Origin: Sphingobacteriales bacterium
GTDB lineage: Bacteria > Bacteroidota > Bacteroidia > Chitinophagales > UBA2359
Length of the DNA stretch: 64,000 nucleotides
Reading direction: 5' to 3'
Assembly: GCA_016711295.1 (NCBI GenBank)
Contig: JADJTE010000006.1
Span: 62,001-126,000, forward strand
The stretch's first letter is position 1. Every line of letters starts with the position of its first letter. A program made the translations under genes and the position numbers. The notes under the pieces are model-generated. The model was not told where the DNA came from and ran no database searches. It was given only the letters and a program-made list of their open reading frames with translations. Shown here piece by piece: positions 20,137 to 30,673 of this stretch.

Positions 20137-23100
20137 TTACAAAATGCGCAACTTTTCGGTTTTAATCAGCACATCGTTTGCCCAAACCCGCGCTATGTAT
20201 ATGCCCGATGCCAATTGCAAAGGCAATTCGTTATTGCCACTATCGAGTTCGAAATAGCCCAACAAACGCCCTGCCGCATCAAATAGCTCTATCATGACCT
20301 TATCATCAGCAGCGCGACCATTATAAACCAAGGGCATACCTACCGAAGGCGCGGGATAAAACACCACTCCGCTGGGGTCGCTGACCGACCATTCGAGTTT
20401 TTGGGTCAATATGGTTTGGCAGCCCGCGGCATCAGTAATTGTAACACTATATGTGCCCTCGCTCAATTGGTCGATAGTGGGTGTATTACTGCCAATACTC
20501 CACGCATAACTCAACGGTTCGTAGCCCGTAGCCGATACGCTCAATGCGCCATTGGGCTGCCCTTGTGGGTTGATGCTGGGCTGCGTGGCGAGCAATGTGC
20601 CTTGTGGCGGTGCAATTACTTGTATATAGTCGGATTGGGTATGCGTGGCAGAAGTATACTCATCATTTACATAACATGTAACACTATACAACCCGTCTTC
20701 TACAAACACGATGCTTGGACTGACAGCATTACTTTGGTAGTTTTGGTTGCCATTGCTAAACGTCCATTCGTAGGCGGTGGGTGTGGCGGCTACGTTCGCT
20801 GCAAATATTACGGTATCGCCTACACAAACGATTTGAGTATTTGCAGCAATACTATTTATGTGCATCGGAGCTATTAGGCTACCTATGGCAAATGGAAGTA
20901 TATCGGTACAGCCATTAGCATCGGTAGCAGTAACGACATAATTGCCCATTGGCAAATTGGTCTGTGCCGCGCCATCTGCGCCGTTGCTCCATATATATTG
21001 GTAAGGATTTGCACCAAAAGAAGCAGTAAGTATAGCCGTCCCGTCATTGCTGATGGGGTTGGCGGCATCGGTCGTAGATACCGCAAGCGATATGCCTACT
21101 TGTATATAGTCGGTCAAAGATTGCATTATAGGCGCAGCACCGTCGGTTACGCTTAGACTTACATCGTAGGTGCCCGGCGTGGCATAACTCACGCTGGGGT
21201 TTTGCCCCGTAGCAGTGGCGGGTGTGCCGCCCTCGAACTGCCAAGCGTAGGTGGCGGTAGGGCTGGTATAAGCAGCAGAAAACTGTATGCTTTGGTTGGT
21301 ACAAATGGCAGTGGCATTGGTCGAAAAATCGGCGTTGGCGGGGTTTGTGGGATTGCCGAAGCAGAAATCTTCGCTGATAGAGAATCCGTCGGGGAAATCG
21401 AAATTACTGACCAACTCAACACCATTGAGCGATACCGAAAATCCGCCGCCGTTGGGTATGCCGTCGCCATACGAATCGTTGAGCGTGAGCGTATAACACC
21501 CTGGCGGCAGGCATACCGAAAATTCATTGTCCGATACACCATAAAAGCCGTCAGTTTGGCTATATACCACCTGCCCTTGTTGGTTGCTTATTTCAAAAGA
21601 AGTTTCGTCGGGATACCAATCTGTTGTTACGACAATTTCTAATTCGGGGGCTACAATTATCTGTATGCTGGCAGTGGCTTGGTCGTTGGCGGCATTTTGG
21701 TCGGTATTGCCATTAGGGTTGCTTACGTTTAGCGCAATATTATGGCTACCCTCAGCGAGGGTCAGGTCGGGCAGGGCAACAAGGGTGGCTTGCAAATAGC
21801 CCAAGCTACCCGTCCAATTGATAGGGCTTTGGGGCAGTCCGTCTACGGTCAGGTTAATGGTGGCAGAGCTTAGTTGCTCCGACCCGTTGTTGCGCAACAA
21901 TGCTTGTGGCTGCACGACCGACTGGTTGCATTGTGTTGTAGGTAGGTTTTGTAGTGTGATAGCGGCATCTAAGGCGAATTGCGCTTCGGAGCAGCTACGT
22001 CCGTCCAATAGTAAGATACCTGTATTGTCGGGGTCTAACCAATCGGCGAGGCGCGTATTAGCGTTGCTGCCTTCGTCCCAGGAGTAAGCAAATTTGCCGT
22101 AAGTATCGTATTCTGTATTGCCGCAGGCAGCCTGCCCTCCGTGCAGTTGTCCTACTATGCGGTGGTTGGGGTCGAACATGGGCGAGCCTGAGGAGCCTGG
22201 CTCGGTGGTGCCGTCTTCCCATTCAGTCACTTTCCAATGGGTATCGGGTGTTCCGTCCCATGAGTCGCTAAGGAGCAAATCTTGGTTGAAAGTAATTTTT
22301 TTGATGTCGCCCGAAGGGTGGTGTATGCCTACCGAGCCAGTGGCGGCACTTTCGGCGGCTGTCCACCCCGCATAATAGACGTTGTATTCGGGCGGGGCGG
22401 TTCGCTTAGTTCTAGGAGCGCAAAATCGGAAGGTTCGTCGTTGGCAAGCAAGGTACAGCCCGATACGGTTTGGTTGGTAGATGTCAAGTCTTGGTTAGTG
22501 CAAGTAGGGCTCGTAGTTAAACATAAATACCCATGTATTGACGCTACCGCTTAGGCAGTGGTCGGCAGTCAGGAAATAGACGCCAGTCTTGTCGAACATT
22601 ATTGACCACTGCACCCGTGCAGGTATCTAAACCCGCCCTCGATGATAAGGGCTACAGAGCGGCTTTCGTTTTGCCAAGCAGCACCTTCGGGGCAGTTGAC
22701 GTTGATATTACAATTGCCCGAATCGCCGTAGTCTTTTTCGGGGCTGCGCAATCCGCGATAGCCATGCACGACCTTGTTGATATTGATAATACCGGGAAAA
22801 GAGGCATTGGCAGGTTCGTAATATTCTAATATAGTGATTTCGCCGCGCAGCAAACTGGTCGAAAATTGCCCGTGTGTTTTGTTATTATAATCGGTAAATG
22901 CGCCTAATTGGTGGCTATGGTCGGGTGTATATAGGTAAAAACGCGCATTGGGCGGCAGCAGAAATTGGTTATAGGTTAGATTGATGCTAAGTGCTTTTTT
23001 GCATTTAATGGCTATGCGGTATAGGCGGCTTCCGTCGGGCAATATATCGAGCCAGCCGTCATTGGTAAGTGATATATCAGCATCGAACTCTTTTCCAAAG

Positions 23101-23309
23101 CGAAATGGAGCTTGTTTGTCGCTTACTAAGGCATCTTCTGCCAAAAGTGCCTCCGCATCAACAAGGGGCATTTGGATGAGGGGCAAATCGGCGGCGGGCA
23201 ATAGCGCGGCAGCATTGTCGAAGCTATACGGCGCACCGCCCACGAGGCTCACTTGTGCAATAGCCCAAACAGAGTAGAGGTAGAGCGCGAGAAATGCTAT
23301 TTTTTTCAT
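20137..23309 (-). CDS. Secreted trypsin-like (S1) protease with PKD domains and T9SS tail, frame breaks
   Basis: A secreted serine endopeptidase resembling lysyl endopeptidase-type Bacteroidota proteases. Order: signal peptide (MKKIAFLALYLYSVWAIAQ); a propeptide-like region; the S1 domain with histidine in TADHC (22555-22569), aspartate in SDFALLEL (about 22430) and serine in GSSGSP (codon 22189-22191); CARDB-like, proprotein-convertase-like beta and PKD/Ig-like modules; and a C-terminal T9SS type A sorting domain. Segments from 23309 to 22599 and from 22278 down are in different frames, and the 320 bp between need about four single-base corrections to read through the His and Asp motifs. All triad residues are recoverable, so I consider the gene intact in reality. 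Confidence 0.82.
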
Positions 23310-23469
23310 ATAGTTGAATTTTAGATAAAAGATTATTTTTTAATTATTAAAAATATATTTTATAAATTTAATTTTTGTGCTTAATAATTGACCAATAATA
23401 GCCCGCCGCGTATTCATTTCTCAGCGTTCTGCAGATAAATCTTAGTGTTATAGCTATGTTTGGTAGCTG

Positions 23470-23477
23470 CAAATATA
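23470..23477 (-). promoter_or_regulatory. Candidate -7 box for the secreted protease
   Basis: TATATTTG on the minus strand fits TAnnTTTG. It is about 160 bp upstream of the protease ATG; no clear -33 TTTG is found, so the call is weak. The remainder of the 23310-23743 gap is AT-rich, with no gene seen. Confidence 0.3.
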
Positions 23478-23623
23478 CGGAAAGCCCCTGTGAAATGATT
23501 AGGCAAGGGTGTATTTTTGGCAAAAGCGACATTTTGACAGTTATGTTAAAAAAATATTGACAAAACGGCAGTAAAAATAAGATAAAAATGGCATTTTGGC
23601 GCGAAAATTAGCTTCTATTCGGG

Positions 23624-23639
23624 TTGGCACGTCGTTTGC
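23624..23639 (+). promoter_or_regulatory. Consensus sigma-54 promoter before hsp20
   Basis: TTGGCACGTCGTTTGC matches the TGGCACG-N4-TTGC consensus exactly, with GG and GC separated by 10 bp. Expected transcription start is near 23651, giving a leader of about 93 nt to ATG 23744. This implies RpoN- and enhancer-dependent control of the small heat-shock gene. Confidence 0.72.
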
Positions 23640-23743
23640 CCATATAGGGCAACACGCCGCCGCTGATAGCATCATTCGCGTTTTGGGCGTAAAATTTAAT
23701 TTATCTATTTTTCACTATATTTTAACATTTTTCATTCTCCATT

Positions 23744-24193
23744 ATGAACCATCTTAATTGTTGCCCCAGTACGCGCCATCGCGCCAAAGCCGTTGCAGGT
23801 TTGCCCGGTTTTCTGAATCTCTTTTTAGACGAATTACCTATGGGTTTGCACCACAATCATTTATTTGGGTCGGTCAATGTATCAGAAACCCCTACAAGCT
23901 ACGATATCGAAGTATCGATTCCTGGTTTTGACAAAGGCGATTTCAAAGTGCAATTGGACGGAAAATTGCTGCATATCTCGGCTGAAAAAACAAGCGAGAC
24001 AACTGCCGACAATGACCGCCGCTATATCCGCCGCGAGTTCAAACAAAGTGTTACTTTCAAACGCACCTTTACGATGCCCGACAATGCCAATGCTAACGCA
24101 ATTGTAGCGCAGTACAACAATGGCATTTTGGTGGTGAGCGTACCCAAAAAAGTAGCCGCCGAAAAACCCGTACAGCACATCGAAGTGCAGTAA
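23744..24193 (+). CDS. Small heat-shock protein, Hsp20/alpha-crystallin family
   Basis: A 149-residue ATP-independent holdase chaperone of the cytosol. The alpha-crystallin domain spans about residues 43-140: NVSETPTSYDIEVSIPGFDK opens it, RRYIRREFKQSVTFKRTF is the conserved strand region, and NNGILVVSVPK is the A-x-x-x-n-G-v-L-type signature. A C-terminal extension follows (KPVQHIEVQ, an I-x-V motif used in oligomerisation). It stands alone, between a sigma-54-type promoter and its own terminator, so it is a monocistronic stress gene. Confidence 0.93.
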   Translation: MNHLNCCPSTRHRAKAVAGLPGFLNLFLDELPMGLHHNHLFGSVNVSETPTSYDIEVSIPGFDKGDFKVQLDGKLLHISAEKTSETTADNDRRYIRREFKQSVTFKRTFTMPDNANANAIVAQYNNGILVVSVPKKVAAEKPVQHIEVQ

Positions 24194-24295
24194 TTCGGAT
24201 AAGGATACATCGTTCAAATCCAAGGCTCGTAAGTAGCTAACCGCTGTGCTGCGTGCCTACCTCACTAAGGAGCGCAACATTTTTTTGTTGCATAT

Positions 24296-24331
24296 AACGG
24301 CAATTGCTTTTGGGCATTGCCGTTTTTTTTG
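24296..24331 (+). terminator. Intrinsic terminator after hsp20
   Basis: Stem AACGGCAAT (24296-24304) with ATTGCCGTT (24316-24324) followed by a run of eight T. A smaller hairpin, GCAAC/GTTGC, precedes it. Confidence 0.9.
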
Positions 24332-24423
24332 TTGGTTTTTTTGTTAGATAATACCTAATTTTGTTGGTCTAACACCGTTAGCTGCCTACTTTGTAGTAAC
24401 TTTGCAGAATTATCTGTTATACC

Positions 24424-26638
24424 ATGAAACATTTTTTCCTTTTGTGTAGCCTTGTGTGCGCGGCTACCTATCATTTGGGCGCACAAAGCCCTATCAGCAT
24501 CGCCGACGCACGCATTATGCCCCTCAATAGTACCGTCACCGTCAAAGGTATTGTGCTGAACGGCGATGAGTTGGGCAATATTCGCTACCTATACGACGGT
24601 ACGGCTGCCGTTGGGGTATTTAATGCCGACTTAGCCGACGACGTGACAACGGGTGATAGTTTGCGCGTAACCGGAACTTTGACCGATTATAATAATTTGC
24701 TCGAGATTGTATCGGGCACCGGTTTTGGCTATACCGTTCTGAACAGCGGCAACCCCTTGCCCACGCCCATTACCTTAGACCCAAGTGCGGGTTTCAACGA
24801 AGAATATGAGGGCTATTTGGTGCGCTCTCAAAAATTTGCAGTTCAGTACGCCCGCAATTTTAGCACTACCAGCACCAATTATAACGCCAACGATAGCGAA
24901 GGCAACGCATACCAAGTGCGCGTTTATCAAGATACCAATATAGCGGGAACGCCTATCCCGACCGAATACCTCAATATAGTAGGTATCATGAGCCAATTTA
25001 GTGCTACCTACCAATTATTGCCCCGTAGCCTGAACGACTTTGAGTTTATTGGCAATCCGCCCGTTTTTACGACTGCTTTGCAACAATCCAACCTAAGTAC
25101 GTCGGGCTTTACGGTCAGTTTTTCGACCCTCAACCCTGGCACAACCCAAATTCAATACGGATTAACGCCCGCCTTAGAATTGCCCGCTATCACCGATGCG
25201 ACATTTACGACCAGCCATAGCACCAACCTGACAGGTCTGCAAGCAGCGCACCATTTATTATGTCCGCGCCCGCTCGGTGAGTGCCTCCGGCGATTTGTCC
25301 CAATCGGCTATCCAGACTATGGCAACCGTATCTAATTCGAGCGGCGACATTAAGGTGTATTTCAATCGCTCGGTATATGACGAAGTGGCTACGGGCGGGG
25401 TGGCGCAATACCTCAACCATGCCGTAGACGATACCTTGCTCGCTTATATGAGCCGCGCCAACTATTCAATAGATATTTGCATGTATTCTATTGATAATGC
25501 TAATAATATTTTGACCGCCCTGAACACGGCTGCTGCCGCGGGTATTCAGGTGCGCGTGATAGGCGATTCGGGCATTAGCAATGTCATTTGGGACAACCTA
25601 AATGTAGCCGACAAAGAACGCCGCCCTTCGTCGCTCAATGGCATTATGCACAACAAATTTGTAGTGATAGATGCCAATTCGCCCGACCCCAACGACCCAA
25701 TAGTCTGGACGGGTTCGACCAATTTTACAGACGACCAATTAGTAACCGACCCCAATAATGTCATTATTTTCCAAGACCAAAGCCTCGCCAAAGCCTATCA
25801 AATCGAATTTGAAGAGATGCTGGCGGGCAATTTCAGCAGCAACAAAACCGATAATACACCCAAAGAATTTTTGATAGGTGGCAAACGAGTAGAGTGCTAT
25901 TTTAGCCCTACCGATTTGGTCAATCCCGCTATACGGCGCACCGCAGAGAGCGCGGAGTATGACCTCTATTTCGCTCTCTTGTCGTTTACGCGTACCGACA
26001 TTGCTTATAGCATCAGCGATGTGGTTGATGACGGCGTATTTGCTTTGGGTATATTAGACGACATCAGCGACCAAAACGCCAATTTGGTCTACGAAATCTT
26101 AGCCCCTGAAATGGGCAGCCACTTGCTCATAGATAATAAAGGCTATATTTTTCACCACAAATACCTGCTCGCCGACCCCAACCTCACTTCGTCCGACCCT
26201 ACGGTACTGACGGGTTCGCATAATTGGAGTACGAGCGCACAGTCTCGCAACGACGAAAACACAGTTATCGTACATGATGCGCATATCGCCAATTTGTTTT
26301 ACCAAGAATTTGTGCAACGCTACGGCGAAAACGGCGGTATAGAGTTGGTCAATGGCAGCGTGGGCTTTACTGACAATCCGATGCAAGCCGCTGCTATTAG
26401 TTTGTATCCCAATCCCGCCAACAATAGCGTTCAGGTATCGTATAATCCCGAAAAATTAGGCAGCAACGGCAATATTACTATCCAATTGACCGACCTAAGC
26501 GGCAAAATCGTCTATCAGCGCAGTGCCCAATATAGCCCTAATGTACAAGTAGAAAGCCTCGACCTAAGCGGGCTGAACGATGGCATGTATTTGTTACATG
26601 TCAATAATATGGTATATAAATTGGCAGTAGTAAAATAG
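24424..26638 (+). CDS. Secreted phospholipase D-superfamily protein with T9SS tail, one frame break
   Basis: A signal peptide (MKHFFLLCSLVCAATYHLGA, then Q) is followed by an OB-fold/lamin-tail-like beta domain, a fibronectin-like segment and two PLD domains. The HKD motifs are MHNKFVVID and FHHKYLLAD, each followed by a G-S-x-N motif (WTGSTNF, LTGSHNWS), as in active PLD/nuclease enzymes. It ends with a T9SS type A sorting domain (SLYPNPANN onward). Substrate could be phospholipid or nucleic acid; the accompanying OB-like domain is compatible with a secreted nuclease. The frame changes at about 25247, between the fibronectin-like and PLD parts; one indel joins them. A -7-like TAACTTTG lies at 24397-24404. 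Confidence 0.83.
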
Positions 26639-26676
26639 TATTGCCCCGCACCAACAACTGAATAATGCAGTGCCGT

Positions 26677-26705
26677 GTTGCCAGCGTTTCGAGAGCGTTG
26701 GCAAC
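26677..26705. terminator. Hairpin after the PLD-like gene
   Basis: GTTGCCA (26677-26683) pairs with TGGCAAC (26699-26705). It lies about 40 bp after the stop and has no U tract, so the terminator role is tentative. Confidence 0.4.
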
Positions 26706-26914
26706 ATTGTCGCACCGCCGCCCTTGTTCTGTCTGAAGCCTTTCATGCTATTATCTTTCGGAAATATGCGTTAAATCGACTTTTTTGCGCTCGTAGTACC
26801 GTTCTTTTGGCATAGAAATAATATTTTTAGCCCAATCCTGCAAACGGTTTCCCCATTAAAGGCAACTATTTTCTCGAAATTTTGCACTCATACACTACCA
26901 TAAGCTACTGCTGT

Positions 26915-29353
26915 ATGACCAAGCCATATTTAACCCCGCCATCGTGCCACCTAAGCCCGTTATTATTCTTATGTATCTTGTTAGGGGCAATAAGTAGCAC
27001 CACCACCCTACAAGCGCAAACACCCTGCAATACAAACGAGGTAGAAGTGCGTGTAGAGGTATCTCCTGACGAATTTACCGCCAACGAAACAAGTTGGACG
27101 CTCAGTTCCCCAAGCGGTGCGGTATGGTTAGTAGGCAGCGACGAAAGCCAGTCTGTATGTGTAAGCGACACCGCTTGCTTGAATTTTAGTATCACCGACT
27201 TGCCCGGCGACGGCATCTTGCCGCCTGCTTATTGCCGTCTCTACTATGCCGACCAATTGCAGTACGAATTTACGACTTTTGGCATGGGTGCCCACGTCGA
27301 GTTGGGCAGTTGTGCCGAAGGTTCGTCGTGCTTTTTTCCGATTAATGCCGATACGAGCATCGTCTACACTGCCCCGCAGCCCGATATATGGTATTTGTTC
27401 AATGCCACCGAAAGCGGGCATTACCAAATAAGCACCTGTGATTTGGGCAATAGCTGTACGGGTTCTATTTGGGTGTATGAATATTGTATGGGCTTGCCTT
27501 GGAACGAATCGCCAAGCGGCACGCTCTATTTTTCGTCTACGGGCTGCGACGGCGGTGCAAATGTCAATGCCATATTTGAGGCGGGTAGCAGCTATTATTT
27601 GCGCATCGGCGATATGGCAGACAACTGCGCTAACCAAAGCATCAATTGGGTAATTAATTATAACGGACAAATAACGGGCTGCATGGACCCAACAGCTTGC
27701 AACTACAACCCCGTAGCTACGCTGAACGACCCCGACCTGTGCCTGTATAGCGGCAACCCCGATTGCCACTGCGCCCGACTTAGCCATAGTGCGCGAAGAC
27801 ATTATCAGCAGTTTTTCAGTCATGGATACTTGGGATATGGACAATTGTTCGGTAGCCGAAGGCTGCGTAACAAACTATGGGGCACGCCGCGTAATCACGT
27901 TTCGATGCACATCCAAAACATTGGCGATAAGGATTATTATATCGGTGCCCCACCCGAACAACCCGCTGACGGCAGTACTCAATTCGAGTTTTCGCCCTGT
28001 CACGGGCATTGGCACTATAAAGGCTATGCCGCTTATTTGCTCTTCGACCAACAAGGGCACCCCATGCCCGCAGGGTTCAAAAATGGCTTTTGTGTGATGG
28101 ACTTGGAATGTTCGGGTGGTGGTACTGCCAAATACGGCTGTGGCGACCAAGGCATCAGCGCGGGTTGTGGCGATATATACGGCGCGGGTACGGGCTGCCA
28201 ATGGATAGATATTACCGATGTGCCCGATGGTTTATATACCCTTGTTACATTGGTCAATTGGGATAATAGCCCCGACGTTACGGGTGCTTATGAATTAGAC
28301 ATGAGCAATAATTGGGCGCAAATCTGCATCGCTGTCAGCACCAACGGCGCAGGTTTGAAACAAGCCGCTATGGTGCCCGATTGTTGGCAATTTAGCGATT
28401 GTACGGGCGATACGTATGGCAATGCCCAATATGATTGTATGGGCATCTGCGGCGGAATGAATAAAGTAGGCGATGTAGACCACAACGGGCAATTGCATAC
28501 AGACGATGTTTTGGGCTATGTGATGGGTATTTTGGACAATAATATAAGCCCAAGCCCCTGCAACGACGCCAATGCTGACGGCACCATTTCTATTACTGAT
28601 GCTGCCCTTATCAACGCTTGTATCAAGGAGCAAAACAGCACCCATACCGACCCATTAGGCACAATGCCTCACTCGCATTGTTCGTTCCCGACCATTGCCG
28701 CCACTAATCCCAACGATTCGGTGTGGTTCGAGGTAGCACAATTCAATGCTACGGAACAATTTTTTGACATTGCCGTTTATTCGCCCTTAGTTGATATATT
28801 GGGCTATGATTTGGAGGTGAGCGGCATACAAATAGCGGGGGTAGTCAATCTGTATATCGATTCGGGCTATGCCATCGATTTGCTTTATAATGCCAATGGG
28901 CACATTATTGGCTTCTCTACCGTCGAGTCGCCTATCAACCGCTCGGCTTTACCCATCACATTTTTGCGCGTCTATTATTCGGCTATTACCGCCGACGAAA
29001 TATGCCTCGAAAGCCATACCGCCCTGAATAATTATTACCAAGAAACCATACATTTCGCCACAGGCTGTGCTACCGTCGAACAACTCACCCAAACCACTAC
29101 TGCCCTCAATCCGCAATTGCGCATCAATGTTGTACCCAATCCGTTTGGTACTCAAACTACCCTGCAATGGCACAACCCCGATGGCAAAACATACTCGTTT
29201 CAATTGATTGATACCAACGGCAATGTATTACAACACCAAATCCTGAACAACGGACAATTAGTAATACACCGCAACAGCCTACCCGCAGGTGTCTATTATT
29301 ACCGCCTGACTAACTACCAAGGCACACAAACCGGAAAATTGATGATTTATTAG
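26915..29353 (+). CDS. Secreted lysyl oxidase homologue with dockerin-like segment and T9SS tail
   Basis: A copper amine oxidase of the lysyl oxidase family, expected to oxidise lysine side chains outside the cell. A signal peptide precedes two beta domains (to about 27760). The LOX domain follows: copper ligands in CHGHWH (28001-28015), the lysine (28079-28081, GFKNGFC) and tyrosine (28178-28180, DIYG) corresponding to human Lys320 and Tyr355 of the LTQ cofactor, and the family hallmark CQWIDITDV. A segment at about 27775-27895 reads in the wrong frame; the alternative frame gives NCSVAEGCVTNYGARR, which fits the family, so two compensating indels are present. Then a dockerin-like repeat (VGDVDHNGQL) and a T9SS sorting domain. 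ATG 26915 is chosen over TTG 26882 because it opens the signal peptide. Confidence 0.87.
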   Translation: MTKPYLTPPSCHLSPLLFLCILLGAISSTTTLQAQTPCNTNEVEVRVEVSPDEFTANETSWTLSSPSGAVWLVGSDESQSVCVSDTACLNFSITDLPGDGILPPAYCRLYYADQLQYEFTTFGMGAHVELGSCAEGSSCFFPINADTSIVYTAPQPDIWYLFNATESGHYQISTCDLGNSCTGSIWVYEYCMGLPWNESPSGTLYFSSTGCDGGANVNAIFEAGSSYYLRIGDMADNCANQSINWVINYNGQITGCMDPTACNYNPVATLNDPDLCLYSGNPDCHCARLSHSARRHYQQFFSHGYLGYGQLFGSRRLRNKLWGTPRNHVSMHIQNIGDKDYYIGAPPEQPADGSTQFEFSPCHGHWHYKGYAAYLLFDQQGHPMPAGFKNGFCVMDLECSGGGTAKYGCGDQGISAGCGDIYGAGTGCQWIDITDVPDGLYTLVTLVNWDNSPDVTGAYELDMSNNWAQICIAVSTNGAGLKQAAMVPDCWQFSDCTGDTYGNAQYDCMGICGGMNKVGDVDHNGQLHTDDVLGYVMGILDNNISPSPCNDANADGTISITDAALINACIKEQNSTHTDPLGTMPHSHCSFPTIAATNPNDSVWFEVAQFNATEQFFDIAVYSPLVDILGYDLEVSGIQIAGVVNLYIDSGYAIDLLYNANGHIIGFSTVESPINRSALPITFLRVYYSAITADEICLESHTALNNYYQETIHFATGCATVEQLTQTTTALNPQLRINVVPNPFGTQTTLQWHNPDGKTYSFQLIDTNGNVLQHQILNNGQLVIHRNSLPAGVYYYRLTNYQGTQTGKLMIY

Positions 29354-29575
29354 CAATGTTACACAGCAGTACCTGCCGCAATTATTAGACTTTATGAACA
29401 GAACCTTTTGCCTATTCGTACTGTTATACCCGCGTGCGGAGTAGGTTTTTTGGGTTCATCATGCCTAATCAAACCCGAACAGGTCTATCTCTTATCCAAA
29501 GAATGAAAACGAAGTATCCATACAAAATAAATTATTTTTTTTACATAACAACATCGCTTAATTAATTTCAAAACC

Positions 29576-30569
29576 ATGAAAAAGCAAGTACTATTTTTGG
29601 GGCTATGCCTCTGTGCTGCCATCAGCACGGCATTTGCCCAACAAGTTTGTTCCGATTTGTTTATGTCGGAATATGTCGAGGGAACGTACAACAACAAAGC
29701 CATCGAGATTTACAACCCGACTAACCAAAGCATCGATTTGGCAAACTACCGCTTGGTGCGCTGGAACAACGGCAGCAACTCGTATGTAGCCCAAGCAGGG
29801 CAGGTATTATCGGGCACTATTGGTCCGAAAGAAGCATTCGTATTTGTATTAGACAAGCAAGATTGTAGCCTGACGGGAGCCGATACTTGTGTGTTTCAAG
29901 CACTCAAAGAAAAAGCCGATGCGTATATCTGCGCCAACTACGATGTTAGCTATGCTTTGTATCACAATGGCAACGACGCTATATCGCTACACCGCGTAGA
30001 AGGCACTGCCCCCCGGCACGATGATTGACCTCATTGGCGTTATTGGCGAAGACCCCGACGAAGACCCTGCAGGCGGCAATAGCGGTGGTTGGAATAACGT
30101 ATTTCCGTATACCCAATCTTCGGGCGGTGCGTGGTGGACGCGCAACCAAACTATGGTGCGCAAAGCCACCGTACAACTCGGGCGTTCGTCAAGCGGCGAA
30201 GCGTATAGCGGATCCTGGGACCCCTCTGCCGAATGGGACACGCTGGGCGTTGATAGGTTTAACCAATTGGGTTGGCACGAATGTGCTTGCGGCAATTCGC
30301 CCAACAGCATCGAATCTGTTTTGCCCGAAGCGCGTATCACTATGTTTCCGAACCCTGCACCACGCCACACCCAATTTTTTGTCAATGCCCAAACGCCTAT
30401 TGCTCGCGTAGAAGTAAGCAACCTAAGCGGGCAAATAGTATGGCAAACCAATACCGACCAATTGCAAGTAGCCGTACAGTTAGACGACCTGCCCGCAGGC
30501 GCGTATATCGTCAAAACTACCTTGCATGGCAATTTTGCCCCTGCATTAGACAAAATAATGGTGCGATAA
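29576..30569 (+). CDS. Secreted lamin-tail-domain protein with T9SS tail, one frame break
   Basis: A signal peptide (MKKQVLFLGLCLCAAISTAF, then AQ) is followed by a lamin tail domain: LFMSEYVEGTYNNKAIEIY and the strand IDLANYRLVRWNNG are typical of bacterial secreted LTD proteins, often linked to nucleases. No catalytic motif is visible here. The C-terminus (ITMFPNPAPR onward) is a T9SS type A sorting domain. The frame changes at about 30005-30020 within a C-rich run (GCCCCCC). A single correction gives about 331 residues. Role unknown; possibly an adhesin or enzyme-targeting module. Confidence 0.8.
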
Positions 30570-30593
30570 TCGCCCAAATTTGTCGTATCTTTG

Positions 30594-30626
30594 TAGCGCG
30601 GAAATTTTGTTTCCGCGCTATTTTTT
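30594..30626 (+). terminator. Intrinsic terminator after the lamin-tail gene
   Basis: A perfect 11-bp stem, TAGCGCGGAAA (30594-30604) with TTTCCGCGCTA (30610-30620), loop TTTTG, then six T. Confidence 0.92.
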
Positions 30627-30673
30627 GCCGCTCCTTATCGTCACTTTTCTGCCCATTTACCGCTATACAAGTC

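Noticed and set aside
24209..24222. Possible tRNA T-loop (GTTCAAATCC) after hsp20
   Set aside because: No acceptor stem or anticodon arm can be built around it.
26698..26714. Additional sigma-54 promoter (TTGGCAACATTGTCGC)
   Set aside because: The -24/-12 spacing fits, but the -24 part is the 3' arm of a hairpin and it lies about 200 bp from the next start codon. Evidence is too weak.
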